Shown: positions 22,560 through 33,636 of the stretch, in pieces
How the letters are laid out: each line of letters starts with the position of its first letter
Position numbering within the stretch: the stretch's first letter is position 1
The notes under the pieces: generated by a model
Told to the model about the DNA's origin: nothing
The model's input: the letters and a program-made list of their open reading frames with translations, nothing else
The model's database searches: none
Program-made: the position numbers and the translations under genes
Assembly: GCA_963682025.1 (NCBI GenBank)
Contig: OY821519.1
Location: forward strand, 161,965,487 to 162,029,486
Source of the DNA: Cordilura impudica
Lineage: Eukaryota > Arthropoda > Insecta > Diptera > Scathophagidae
Direction of reading: 5' to 3'
Length of the DNA stretch: 64,000 bases

Positions 22560-22567
22560 TATTAAAA

Positions 22568-22705
22568 GATTGTTCCAAATTTGAAGCAAGTCGACGTCAA
22601 ATCTTTGAAATGAACCCTATAGAGTACCTTTCTAAACCTTTCATAATAAACATGATAATATTAACAAACCTCCTAAAAAGAAACAACATAAGCAAAGACA
22701 TATAA
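22568..22705 (+). pseudogene. I-plus ORF2 C-terminal end, after the hAT insertion
   Basis: The frame LKDCSKFEASRRQIF...NPIEYLSK continues the I-clade tail left at 20,269, where HYLC and RTYTK belong to a Cys/His motif. It ends in TAA at 22,703-22,705, followed by a 3' untranslated region with several TATA-rich stretches. Its resumption exactly after the 8-bp duplication supports both the hAT borders and the I-clade call. Confidence 0.7.
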
Positions 22706-22808
22706 ATATATGTATATACATGTACTAAACTTCAAAATGTAATATAACACTTTAAATCATTAGTATCCCTAAAAAAATGTATCTTATCATATAATCTAAA
22801 ACATATAA

Positions 22809-23711
22809 GCGGTATTCACTCTTGGTGTTAAATTTATAACCCTGTTATATCTACAACGATTTTATACTACAAAGCGTGAACGTCTTTTATGTTGTGTATT
22901 GTAAACTAATGAATCAGATGTTTTTGTTTTTTTTTTAATCAATTTGAAAACTTTAAATATCAACAAGAATTTGCAGATAAGTAAAATGCCCAAAATTTCG
23001 GAAAAAGAAAAAATTATAAATTTTGTAGAACAAAATGCAGTTGACGAAAAAGAATTTGCAGAGGATGTTGAAGGTACGGTATTACTTGCAATAATAAAAA
23101 CAATACAAAAATATGGCTACTCTCCTTTTTTAGATACATATGAACATGATGCCATTGATGAATTAGTTGATAACATTATTTTAGTTAAAGTGTACCGCCG
23201 CGGAGCTTGGAATTCGGTTCCAAAATCAATAAAGTGGTCACTAAACCCAATTATATGACAACAGATTTTTGCAAATGCTGAGGGTTAGTCGAATTGAGTT
23301 TCATACACTGGTGTCTATGATTTCTGGAGATACAGAATTTAACCAACCCCATTCATGTGAACAATTTCCAGTTGAGTACCAGTTAGCAATTGTCCTATAC
23401 AGACTCGGGTCATCTGGAGATGTATCATTATTTTGATACCTTTTTTTTATTATTTTGATTCATTTACCATAAAATGAAAAATAAAAAAATAAACAATAGT
23501 TTTGGCAGCTCAACAATCAGTTGTTTCAGTCTTGTAAATGTTTAGTCTTGTAGATGTACTACAGCTTTTACCCTTGTACTTTTAATACAGCGTAGTAAAT
23601 TTCAATTTCAGACATTTTGTTGTTGTGGTATTGTAAATAGTAGTAATTTTACTATATGTACCACATTTACAATGGTTACAAGGATACTTTACTACCAAGA
23701 GTGAAAACCCT
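22809..23711 (+). mobile_element. Harbinger-2: short internally deleted PIF/Harbinger-like element
   Basis: Inverted ends: GGTATTCACTCTTGGTGTTAAA at the left from 22,811, and the right end read inward as GGTTTTCACTCTTGGTAGTAAA. TATAA occurs on both sides (22,804-22,808 and 23,712-23,716), which includes a TAA suitable for a PIF/Harbinger duplication. It contains only the N-terminal part of a transposase-like ORF. About 0.9 kb, so non-autonomous. Inserted in the 3' untranslated region of I-plus. Confidence 0.65.
22986..23436 (+). pseudogene. Harbinger-2 transposase N-terminal fragment
   Basis: The ATG at 22,986 opens to 23,258 with an acidic N-terminal half and a YRRGAWNSVPKS segment. After a frame change near 23,255 another frame reads FHTLVSMISGDTEF and PVEYQLAIVLYRLGSSGDVSLF. 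This is the helix preceding the DDE core in PIF/Harbinger (ALP1/HARBI1-like) transposases, where P-E--LAIALYRLGS is conserved. The DDE core is absent. Family call is moderate. Confidence 0.6.
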
Positions 23712-24109
23712 TATAATACTTACTATTTTTCTATCGATTAAATTGTAAATCCTAATATACACCATTAGCTTAAGGCCACCGTAGCCACTGCTTAATAATA
23801 AGTTATCTGAATTTATTTAAATAATAATGATAAATAATAAATAAACAAATGTACTAATTTGATTTGAATAAAACGTTGACTTTTATTATATGTAGACTTA
23901 AACTTGTTTCTTTTTATTAAATAAGTAGTATATTCATTTAAACTACATTTTCCATAACTGAATTGGTGACGCAGCTAAGAGAGAATTCTGTTAAGTGAGT
24001 CAGTAACGCATTTAACCAAGAATATTTTAAATGCGTCAGTAACGCATTTTACCGAGATTTTTTAACTGCGTCTCTTGCTTAAAAGCGTTCATCTTTTGGC
24101 ATTTTCCAT
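23712..24109. other. AT-rich I-plus 3' end and flank with a short tandem repeat
   Basis: The first part is the 3' end of I-plus (CCGTAGCCACTGCTTAATAATAA, about 23,784-23,806). AT-rich sequence without coding signal follows. At about 23,999-24,073 two copies of a unit of roughly 37 bp carry GTCAGTAACGCATTT and ACC(A/G)AGA. Short GCGTC and ACGCA blocks are scattered around it, some inverted, which suggests the end of a small repeat element I cannot name. Confidence 0.45.
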
Positions 24110-25300
24110 GAACGCATTTATCCGTGAATTACTGTATTAAGGTCTTCAGCTGCTTCAGCAGTAAATATGGTTGATTTAATCGAAAGAGTTTTAGATGTCA
24201 GGGTGTTCCCATTATTTATCGACTACACTATATGCAATATTGTGTTTATCTTTCGATGCATCTGTGAATAAAAATTGGATTGTTATAAGCTGATATATAT
24301 TGACGAAAGAGTTGTATGTACACGTCGTTGGATGTATTTTGTTTTTTATAATTTTAAAGAGATACTTATATTGTATAAACTGCTTTCATATGACGGGGTG
24401 TTTTGTGTTGAGCATTGATAGTTTTACTTTATAGTTTATTATACTATTGTTAATACAATGGTATATAGTTGATTTAATTCCTTTGCGTTTAACACTTGAT
24501 CCGTCAGCATCTATTATGGAGTTGTTGAATGATAATATTTTTGGTAGTAGTCTTTTGTTTCTACAATATTTTGCTCCAGCAAAGGAAGACCAGATTCCAT
24601 TAATAAGATTTTTATTGGCGTTGTTCGAAAAGCTAATGTACTGGCTCTAATTGTTTGATGATATGGGGTTCAATGTGCTTTAAATTAAATTTGGAGCAAT
24701 TCCCATAAAGAAATAACCATAATAAATTTACTTAAGATAAGTGTTTTTACTAGATAAGTAAGCGTATTGATGTGAGTGTAACTCCTAGTGGCAAGATATC
24801 TAATTAAATTGAATCTAGAAGTGAGCAATTTTTTCAGCGTTAGAATTTGTTTAAATATGACTCCAAATATTCTTTGCTTATTTACATTAGGAATTGTGGT
24901 ATTACTGACTATGAGATTAAGATATTTTTGCTCTTGATATTTTCGTCCAAAGTTCAGTGTCAATTATTACGTTTTTAAATAGGTTGTTTATTTTTGAGTT
25001 GTTATTTTTGCACATAACATAAAGTTCGGCATACAAACAGTGGTCAACATATTTTTGTTTTTTATAATGCTGCTGATTTTGTTGAATACTATTTGAAATA
25101 GCACTACGGATAGAGAGGATCCTTGCGGCATTCCATTTTTGAGTGGGTAATTTTTTGAAAGCTCACTTTTTATTTTTACTTGTTTTGTTTTGTTTATTAT
25201 ATGGATATCATGTTACAGAGTATAATGTGTTAAAAGTAAAAATTATGAGATACTATCTTGCGGTTTTAAGATATTTCAGCATATAGATCATAAATAAAAC
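24110..25300 (-). pseudogene. I-minus fragment: RT palm, thumb and RNase H
   Basis: Minus strand. KNGMPQGSSLSVVLFQIVFNK (about 25,150-25,080) is the RT palm motif of I-clade elements. The thumb follows (24,963-24,685: RIFGVIFKQ, YLATRSYTHINTLTYLVKTLILSKFI). An RNase H start (QFLFTDASKDKHNIAYSVV) lies at about 24,285-24,215, with FTAEAAEDL near 24,150 in another frame. The YADD motif is not intact. RNase H after RT is typical of the I clade. Many frame breaks. It may be the downstream part of an element whose other pieces lie at 39,969, 47,455 and 60,630. Confidence 0.68.
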
Positions 25301-25481
25301 TTAAAAAGTATATTGATATTAAAATATTTTAAAGGAAAAAAGGAAGATAAAAAACCCTTGCATATTATCAGGAGGTGAACTGTGCCAGTGGAACATTAAA
25401 TCGAATTTTTTGCAATGACTCTTGGATGGTTTACAGTAGTAAACTAAAAAGTGTCTTCTGATAAGTGTTTGAATAAATCGT

Positions 25482-25524
25482 ACTCAGAATTCCTGCATCT
25501 ATTTGTAAATGCAAGATTCTGAGT
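25482..25524 (-). repeat. Hairpin at the Jockey-B 3' end
   Basis: ACTCAGAAT-TCC-TGCAT pairs with ATGCA-AG-ATTCTGAGT, giving 14 paired bases with a small internal loop and a loop of about 10 bases. It lies directly after the ORF2 stop, the same relative area as the hairpin of the Jockey-A 3' UTR, so it may be the RT recognition structure. Confidence 0.5.
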
Positions 25525-26374
25525 TTATATTACATCGTTTATGGTTTGATGTGAATATCTAATGTGAAGGTCACGTGTACGGTATAGGCGTGGAAGTTTG
25601 TGAATTATTTTCAGAACTTTATTCTGCACTACTTGAATTTTCTTTATATGCGTTTTAGCTGCTTTACCCCAAACATTACAACCATAGAGTAGTATTGGTC
25701 TAATAACGGTTTTGTATAATATAATTTTGTTGTTAGGATTGAGATTTTTTACTGAGCAATGGATATAAAGCTCTAGCGCATTTCGTTGCTTTGTCTGCAA
25801 TGTGTTCGATATGCTTAGCAAATGTAAGTTTTTAGTCCAAATATACTCCAAGATATTTTACAGAATCGCTAACTGGGAAAACATTGTTTTCGTTTCAAAG
25901 TGGAATGGATGGAACACGTTTTAGAGACTTGTTGAAAGGAAACAAAATTAATTGTGTTTTATCTGTGTTAATTTTGATTTTCCACTTTTTGTAATACTTT
26001 ATACATATTTGTAAGCATTTTCCAAGCTCATTAACTATTGCATTTGATAGTTTACCCTTTACAGCCATACCCATTTTCATCGGCATATAGCGCTTTATCA
26101 GTGCCTCTACAAGGAACGAACCCTGATATGTAGAGTACAGGGTTGGGGAAAGCACTGTCCCTTGTGGAACTCCAGCAGGAACATTCCTAGCTGAAGATTT
26201 GGCATTGTTAATGCACACTTTAAACGTTCTATTTGTTAGAAATGACTTTATTATTTGAACGATATATAGTGGAAAATTATAGTTTTTGAGTTTAAAAATC
26301 AACCCATCATGCCATATACTATCAAACGATTTTTCTATATCCATTAGTATGGAAGCGGTTGACAGTCTGTTCAT

Positions 26375-27553
26375 TTATTTCTTTTTAGATGTACAGCAAG
26401 CGTTTGATAAAGTCTGGCATGCAGGCTTGTATTTCAAACTTTAAAAAATTCTCCCTACACCTTTCTACTTGCTCCTGAAGTCATACCTAAGTGAACGAAA
26501 ACTCTATGTGAAAGTAAACAAGGATAGTTCTCAAATATACGATATCAATGCAGGTGTACCACAGAGCAGTGTCTTGGGACCTATCCTCTATACAATATTT
26601 ACGTCAGGCATGCCAACTGCTGAAAATGTATTATTGGCAACTTATGCAGATGATACGGCAGTATTAGCTTCGAGTGTATATGCAAATAATGCTTTATATC
26701 TAGTCCAAAACGAACTCATTGCCATTGAGAGATGGATGAACAAATGAAACATCAAGATAAATACTGGGAAATCTGTACATGTAACATTCACTTTACGTAA
26801 AGGTGACTGCCCCAATGTGTTAATTAATAATTGCATTATTCCCCGAAAAGAAACAGTTAAATATCTGGGATTACATATCGACAGAAGATTAACATGGAAA
26901 AATCATATTAAAGCTAAAAAGGAACACCTTAATATAAAAACCGAACGTCTATATTGGTTACTGGAGCCAAAATCCCAACTAAGTCTTGAAAATAAGGTAA
27001 TAATATATAAAACTATACTTAAACCAGTCTGGACGTATGGTATACAGCTTTATGGGACTGCCAGCAATTCAAACATAGAGATACTACAGCGATTCCAGTC
27101 AAAAACTCTAAGATTAATTGTCAATGCTCAATGGTTTGTAAGCAATAAAATTATTCATGACGATTTATCTATTCAAAAGGTCAGAGACGAAATCAATCGA
27201 TTTAGTACGAATTATCTCGAAAGATTAAGCAATCACTCCAATTTGTTGGCAATCACCTTAATTGATGACACAGATGAAGTACGAAAGCTAAAACGACATC
27301 ATGTCCTTGATTTACCTTTTCGGAAATAATATACATTTGTATAATATAAATAATATTCAAATATTTTTGTAAAAATTGAATTATCACAGTTGTTTAAAAT
27401 AATTGTTATTCTCATTGGAGATTAACAATTAATGTTAATTTTTATTTTTTGCACACTTTTTATATATGCTTGTACACTATAGTATATCAAATTTGCTTAT
27501 TATCCTTAAATGGATAGATTGTAAATAAAGTCTATTAAAAAAAAAAAAAAAAA
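26375..27553 (+). mobile_element. Jockey-E, 5'-truncated copy inside Jockey-B
   Basis: Plus strand. Starts inside the RT palm (FLDVQQAFDKVWHAGL) and ends in a poly(A) run of about 16 bases at 27,537-27,552, as expected for a 5'-truncated non-LTR insertion. Jockey-B reading resumes on either side. A convincing target duplication was not found. Confidence 0.75.
26388..27329 (+). pseudogene. Jockey-E ORF2, RT C-terminal half
   Basis: The frame 26,469-26,747 has AGVPQSSVLGPILYTIF and TYADDTAVLAS, so the catalytic YADD is present. After a stop (TGA at 26,745-26,747) the thumb region continues at 26,817-27,329 (VKYLGLHIDRRLTWKNHI, VWTYGIQLYGTASNSNIEILQRFQSK), ending at TAA. The family is close to the BS/Juan-like Jockey group by motif style, which is a loose call. 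A stop and a frame change near 26,450 disrupt it. Confidence 0.7.
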
Positions 27554-30219
27554 TTATGATATTTGTTATTCTTTTCATTTGGAGCAATGCAGGATGTTGT
27601 CTTCGGAATCCAAATTGTTCTTTGTTAATTAAGCCATTGTTTTCAATGTATATATTCATTCTCGAAAGAATTATTTTTTCAAATATTTTGTCTACACAAC
27701 TCAAGAGGCTTATTGGTCTGTAGCTACTGGGTAATATTGGGTCTTTTCCTCTTTATGTATTACCTTAGCACATTTGAAAGTAGAGGGGAAAATAACCAAA
27801 TTTCAGACAAGCATTAGGTATGTTTTTCAAAAGTTCTAGTGCAATGTTTGGTAATTTTTTTAGAAATATGTTAAAGATTCCATCAAAGCCTGGCGCTTTC
27901 TTATTTTTCAGTTGCCTCACTTGTAGTCTAACTTCTTCTAGTGTGATAAGATTTTCGGTATCAATGTTTGTAATTTGTTGTAGTTCTATTTCATTAACAG
28001 TTTTGAGTACATTTTTATCCACGCTGTGTTTCATATTAGATGTTAGTTGATGAGCTTTTTCAAATTGGTCAGCGATGATTCGCACTTTGTCAGTATGTAA
28101 ATCGAAATTCAGACCATTGAATTTGGGAGTGGATATATTGTTACACTTTTTACCTCTAGATGCCTTAGTGAGACACCAAAACTTTTTTGAACCGATTGGG
28201 AGCTTTAAGAGAAACTTATTCCAGTTCTCATTTCTGTCTTTACGAAAATTTTCATCGATGAGTTTATTTAACTGTTCAACCGCAGACTGGAGCGACGTTT
28301 TAAGGTTGTTATTATTTGTTCTTTGTGATTGTCGTTTTAACTTGAATAAATGTTTTTAGAGCACTTTCTATGTGTCGCGTGGACGAAAAATTATTTATAT
28401 TGACATTAACTTGAGAAAAAAGATTTCTCAATATTCTGTTTAAACTGATTCCAATCGGCGCTTTTAAAATCGAGTCTTGTAGTATCCTCTATGATAGCCT
28501 GAGCTTCTATTTTGAAGGTGACAGGACAGCGGTCTGATGGTAAAATACTGTTGTGTGCTAGATGTGGTGTTTGGCTGACCAATAGATCCTTGTGGATAAC
28601 GCGTGGGCCCAGATGGGTAGTAAATGAAAAAATTGGAGTTTAGTTGTAGATTAAAAAGAACATTACCAGCTGTGTTTGAATCTGAACAGTTCCAGCTAGA
28701 GTGTTTCGCGTTCAGATCTCCACAAACAAAAAATTCTTTATCTGAAGGTGTAATTTTGTTGATATCTTCTTTAAATTTGTCATCATATCTTGGAGAATAA
28801 ACTGATATAAGCACTAAAGATCGATTTTGAAGAAACAGTTCAGTTTCAATCCCCGTTGTCGCGTAACTTGGAAAGTTTTTGGACTTAATATTGTTTTTAA
28901 CGGCAATAGCCACTCCTCCTCCTCGTGTAGTTCTATCTCGCCTGTAAATATGGTAACCTAGTAAAGAAAAACTAGTGTTTTCATACAAAAGTGTTGCACC
29001 AAGAAATAGTACATCAATATACTTCACTTCTAACACTTGTTGTAATTGTATTTTTTTTATATATAGAATTGATGCCTTGCGCATTGCAAAACATGATGCT
29101 TAATTGTGAATTAGACTGCATATTTAAGTAGACTTACAATGATGCTAAGTTAATCTAGCTTGGGTGAACATTTTTTAATTCTATTGTAGCATTTTTAAAT
29201 ATAGTGAACAGTTCTAATCAAATTGTCTTTACGAACGGTCGTGTAAATAATTAAAGCGCCTAGAGTACAACTATTTAAAATTAAAAACAGGTGTATATTT
29301 TTGTTTTTGCAAGTGCCTATTCTTGATCTCATTTGAACTCACGTGGTAGACAATTCAGCTTAAAACAGGAATACAAATTTAGCGATGGCCCGAGGGACCA
29401 AATCTTCATCAAAAAGAAAGCTCCTTGCGAACAAGAAGATAACAAAACTTCCTCAGGGTTATGTTAACCCGAACATCGCGTCAACTTCAAGCAACAGATT
29501 CAGCCTGCTTGCTGGCCTCAATGATATGGACGTAACTCCTGTATCAAATATTAACGATGTTAAGCAACACAAACCTCCTCTATTGTTGTAGAAGCTAACG
29601 CCTCATTTACAGAAATACTACTTGGTAAGGATCGTATTTTCAAACGTACTTCAATTGGTACCAAAATTTTTGCTCCAAGTAAAGAAATGTACGAATGCTA
29701 CAAGTAAATACTTAAGGAGAGTAAGATGGAGTTTCATTCTTATGAAAATAGGTTATACATCACCTTCTTACACGGTTTACCCCGCATAAAATCTGAGGAC
29801 ATCTCCAAAGAGCTAAAAAACTACAACCTATCCCCTTCTTCAGTAACTGAAATAGTCACCAAATTCAATTCGAACAATAATGCAGTTTACAAAGTTCAAT
29901 TTATTCGTAAAAACTTTAATCCAACTGCCTTAAAAAATGTACGAACAATTTCCAATATTATATCTTGGAAAAAAATACAAATCGAGATCCAGGAACAAGC
30001 CAACTCAACGCTGGAACTGCTAAATGTATGGCCATGGCTTAGAACATTGTCATCGAAGTGCTGCGTGTATGATATGTGCAGAACAACATCATACAAGTGT
30101 GTGTCCATTTAATGCAAATGAAAAAAGACCAGCTATTTTTACATGCTTTAATTGCAAAAAAAAACATGGATAAGAGAGATTTGATCACTCTGCAAACGAC
30201 ATCAACTGTTCGTTACGTT

Positions 30220-33200
30220 ACGTAGGGAGGTTCTTGACGTTACCTTTGTATCGGACACATTATTTGATAAAATTGATTGTTGGAGGGTGTTGGATGACCA
30301 CTCCTTTGCTGACCATCGATACATTGAATTTTTGCTGAGAGAAAAAGACCCGGTGGAAAGTGTCCCCAGAAATCTGAAGAGGACAAATTGGGTTAAGTAT
30401 AGGAAAACCTTTGCCGGGTTATTGGCGACAATACCCTTATCCGAACCGCGTAATTCCGAGGACATAGATGGTCTAGTGGATCATATTACGACGGTTTCTA
30501 ACAAATCTTTAGATGCTTCTTGCCCCGCGGCAAGGCCAAAGGGCAAGAAGAAACCACCGTGGTGGTCTAGCGAGCTGAAATAGCTCAGAGACTCCTGCAG
30601 AAAACTCTTTAACAAGGCAAAGTCTTCAAGAGCGGACGAACATTGGTTGGCCTACAAGCTGCAGCTTAGGACCTACAAGAAGAAGATTAGAACGGCAAAA
30701 TGTGATTCTTGGAAAAAAATTCTGTGCTAATATAGAAGATGCTTCCGAAGCATCCAGGTTGCGAAAGGTTCTGGCTTCTACCCCTTACATATTAGGTTAT
30801 CTGAAAGATCCATTGGGGGTGTGGACTACCTCTAGTGGGGAATCACTTAGCCTGCTATTGGATACCGATTTTCCGGGCAACTCCCCTACGTCGCTTCAGG
30901 CGTCAGAATACTCAGATGCTAGTGCGACGGATATTGCTTCGGAGATAGTCAACATACCAACACTGAACTGGGCGATTAGAAGCTTCAAACCTTACAAATC
31001 TCCAGGACCTGACGGTATCATTCCAGCTGAATTGCAGCACGTGTCGGACTACATTTCCCCTTGGCTATGTAGGCTTTTCACTCGCTGTATCAAGTTAGCT
31101 TATATACCCCTGAAGTGGAGGGAGACGAAAGTGGTGTTCATTCCAAAAGCTGGAAAAAGTTCACACACTGTCCCAAACGACTTCAGACCAATAAGTCTAT
31201 CATCGTTCTTATTGAAGACAATGGAGCGTATGATAGATTCTTACTTACGAAGAGTTATTGATCCTTAACTGCTGTCGGCGCGACAACACGCTTACGGCAA
31301 GGGAAGGTCAACCGAAACAGTTCTTCACGAGCTTGTGAGTACCATCGAGAAATCGCTCTCGGTAGGAGAATACACCATGACAGCCTTTTTGGATATAGAA
31401 GGGGCTTTTAACAATGTCACACCGGACACTATCTAGTCTAGGAGTGAACTCCGTGATCATCGCACTGATTGGAAATCTGCTTGCCAACAGGCGGATAACG
31501 TCTAAATTGGGAACGACTCTAATATCCCGATTTGCGAACAGGGGAACGCCACAAGGAGGCGTTCGGTCACCACTTCTATGGAACTTAGCGCTAAACTCAA
31601 TGCTAGTTTTGTTGGAGAGACAAGGCTGCAACGTGGTCGCCTATGCTGATGACGTGGCCATAGCCGTAAATGGGAAGTTTCTATGCACAATTAGACATAT
31701 TCTACAGAGGGCTCTCACTAAGCTATCTAGCTGGGCAAGTAGTTGCGGTCTGGGGGTAAATCCGACCAAAACGGAACTTGTTCTTTTCACGAGGAAGTAT
31801 AAGATACCTACCTTCGACCCTATTTCTCTTTACGGTACTGAAATCGCCTTCTCTGATCGAGCCATGTATCTTGGCGTATTCCTGGACAGGAAGCTGAACT
31901 GCAGACGGAACTTGGAGGAAAGGGCGAAGGCGACTATAGCTTTATACTCCTGCAAAAAGGTCGTTGGTTAGCGGTGGATCTACACAGCTTACTGGATCTA
32001 CACAGCGGTGGTTCGCCCAATACTGCTTTACGGGGTCATCGTCTGGTGGCCTGCTCTAGAGAAGGCCTCTAATACCAACCTTCTTGCAAGGGTACAGAGA
32101 ATGGCTTCCATGTGTATCACTGGTGCCCTTCGTACCACACCTACGGATGCCTTGAACATCCTCTTACACCTAATACCGTTGGACATATTAGGAAAGCAGT
32201 CGGCGGCCTCATCGGCCATTCGACTAAGAAGCACAATACATTGGCGTGGTCATAATTGTGGCCATGGAGTGATCCTGACCAACAGGAACTTACCATTGAA
32301 CGTGGATTACACTACTCCGAGGAATGTATTCGAACGACACTACAAAACTCTGATACCGATCAGAGACTCTTGGTCAGGGAGGATTCCAGGTAGCAGGCGT
32401 TCCATAAATTTCTATACTGACGGATCGAAATTGCGTGGTCAAGTTGGTTTCTGAGTCTATTTAAAGGAGCTTGGACTAAATCTGGTTCGCAGGTTGCCAG
32501 ACCACTGCAGTGTTTATCAGGCAGAGGTACTGGCAATAAAGGAAGTTGCTCACTGGTTGGGTCGGAATATTCGGTCTACAACGGCAGTCAACATCTACTC
32601 TGATAGTCAGGCCGCGATAAAATCCTTGGAATCAATGTTCCTGAAAACAAGAACCACCCTTAGCTGCCGCACATCTTTAAATGAGATGGCCAAGCAGTTC
32701 GACATCAGACTCATATGGGTTCCAGGGCACAGGAATATACCGGGAAACTGTAAAGCTGACGAGTTGACAAGACAGGGCACTAACTTACGGGTTCCAGCGG
32801 ACTTGTTGGTATACCCCTGGAATATTGCAAGCTGAAACTTCGGCTTCACACCGCCGGCATAACCGACAACAGATGGGCTAATGGATCAACGTGCAGGATC
32901 ACGAGACAGATCTGGCCGGCTCTAAATCATAAGCGCACTAGCGCGCTACTATCACTCCCCCATGGGGAAATTTCAACAGTAGTTGCTGTTATCACTGGGC
33001 ACTGCCTCATAGGGAGACACGCTGAACGCCTCAGGGTCTCGTCAAATGACTCCTGTCGTAGCTGCATGGATGTGGAGGAGGTGGAGAGCATAGAACACTT
33101 CCTTTGCTATTGCCCGGCGCTCTCCAGAACGAGACTTCGAACATTGGGATCGCCGTTTCTTCACGATCTTTCTGATCTCTCAAATGCGGACATTTCACAT

Positions 33201-33342
33201 ATCAGGGGCTTCATCAGGAGCTCAAACTGGTTCTACGGTGGGGACTGAGGGGAACACCTATTCGTCCCGTGGTATCACAATGGACTCGAGTCTAAGTGTG
33301 CTTTTCCTTTGGTTTATCAGCCACTTTCAACCTAACCTAACC
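30220..33342 (+). mobile_element. LOA-like non-LTR element, 5'-truncated
   Basis: 3.12 kb with visibly higher GC than its surroundings. Flanked by the perfect 11-bp duplication TTCGTTACGTT (30,209-30,219 and 33,343-33,353) within Jockey-A1 gag, whose sequence resumes on both sides. It begins inside the endonuclease, so the 5' part is missing, and ends in CAACCTAACCTAACC, a short CCTAA repeat instead of poly(A). Domain order endonuclease-RT-RNase H fits the LOA or a related RNase H-bearing clade. Confidence 0.88.
30226..33248 (+). pseudogene. LOA-like ORF2: endonuclease end, RT, RNase H, Cys/His tail
   Basis: Endonuclease end with SFADHRYIEF (about 30,300), then a linker with PWWSSELK (about 30,560). 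RT: YKSPGPDGIIPAELQ, NDFRPISLSSFLLK, FLDIEGAFNNV (about 31,390), GTPQGGVRSPLLWNL and AYADDVAIAV (about 31,645, catalytic YADD intact). Thumb: RPILLYGVIVWWPAL. RNase H: FYTDGSKLRG (about 32,415), YQAEVLAIKE, YSDSQAAI and WVPGHRNIPGN. The C-terminal Cys motif CRSCMDVEEVESIEHFLCYCPA is at about 33,057-33,120. Stops at 30,581, 31,266 and 32,452 and several frame changes separate these parts. Confidence 0.85.
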
Positions 33343-33636
33343 TTCGTTACGTTGTCTCTATTTGGAAACTAGAACAATAGTAACTTCTAAAAGTCAGATC
33401 AACAGCAGACAACAACAAAAGAACGCATTTCAATTAAAAGTAGATTTCCCTAATTAAAGAAACAACAAACAAATTATAATAATAACATCAATAATAACAC
33501 AATAAATAGCAGCAAAGCCACATATGCTAACCAGCTGAGAACAAACAACGATTTATTAAGCATCGATGAGCTTTGCAAAGGTGCACTTCCAAAGTACAAC
33601 AAATCAAAGTTGTAATGTCAATGGTGAAATACGCCC

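Larger units (their letters stand above)
14818..23806 (+). mobile_element. I-clade non-LTR element (I-plus), split by three DNA transposons
   Basis: From left to right: ORF1 C-terminus (14,839-15,319), ORF2 endonuclease from 15,543, RT fingers (19,150-19,640), RT thumb (19,640-19,990) and the Cys/His tail (20,100-20,269 plus 22,568-22,705). The 3' tail TTAATAATAA near 23,797-23,806 resembles the TAA-rich end of the I factor. Harbinger-1, hAT and Harbinger-2 interrupt it. Its own 5' part is cut off by the BEL LTR at 14,817. Many stops and an internal loss of the RT palm show it is old and dead. Confidence 0.75.
25527..29121 (-). pseudogene. Jockey-B ORF2 (endonuclease and RT), two segments
   Basis: ATG at 29,121 (LSIMFCNAQGIN). 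The endonuclease follows at 29,084-28,464 after one frame change (YRRDRTTRGGGVAIAV, FVCGDLNAKHSSWNC). The linker and RT fingers are at 28,360-27,765 (KNKKAPGFDGI) and QFGFRRQHPALLQ at about 27,620. Beyond the Jockey-E insertion, the palm is at 26,374-25,895 (DIEKSFDSIWHDGL, GVPQGTVLSP) and the thumb at 25,851-25,525 (LLYGCNVWGKAA). The region that should hold YADD is damaged (near 26,090). Several frame changes; inactive. Confidence 0.75.
25480..29208 (-). mobile_element. Jockey-B, decayed, interrupted by Jockey-E
   Basis: Minus-strand Jockey element with the gag end (about 29,200-29,125), ORF2 from 29,121 to 25,527 and a hairpin just after ORF2 (25,482-25,524). It is interrupted at 26,375-27,553 by Jockey-E, with ORF2 sequence continuing across. 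The 5' side is cut by Jockey-A1 at 29,209. It is related to, but clearly different from, Jockey-A. Confidence 0.75.
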
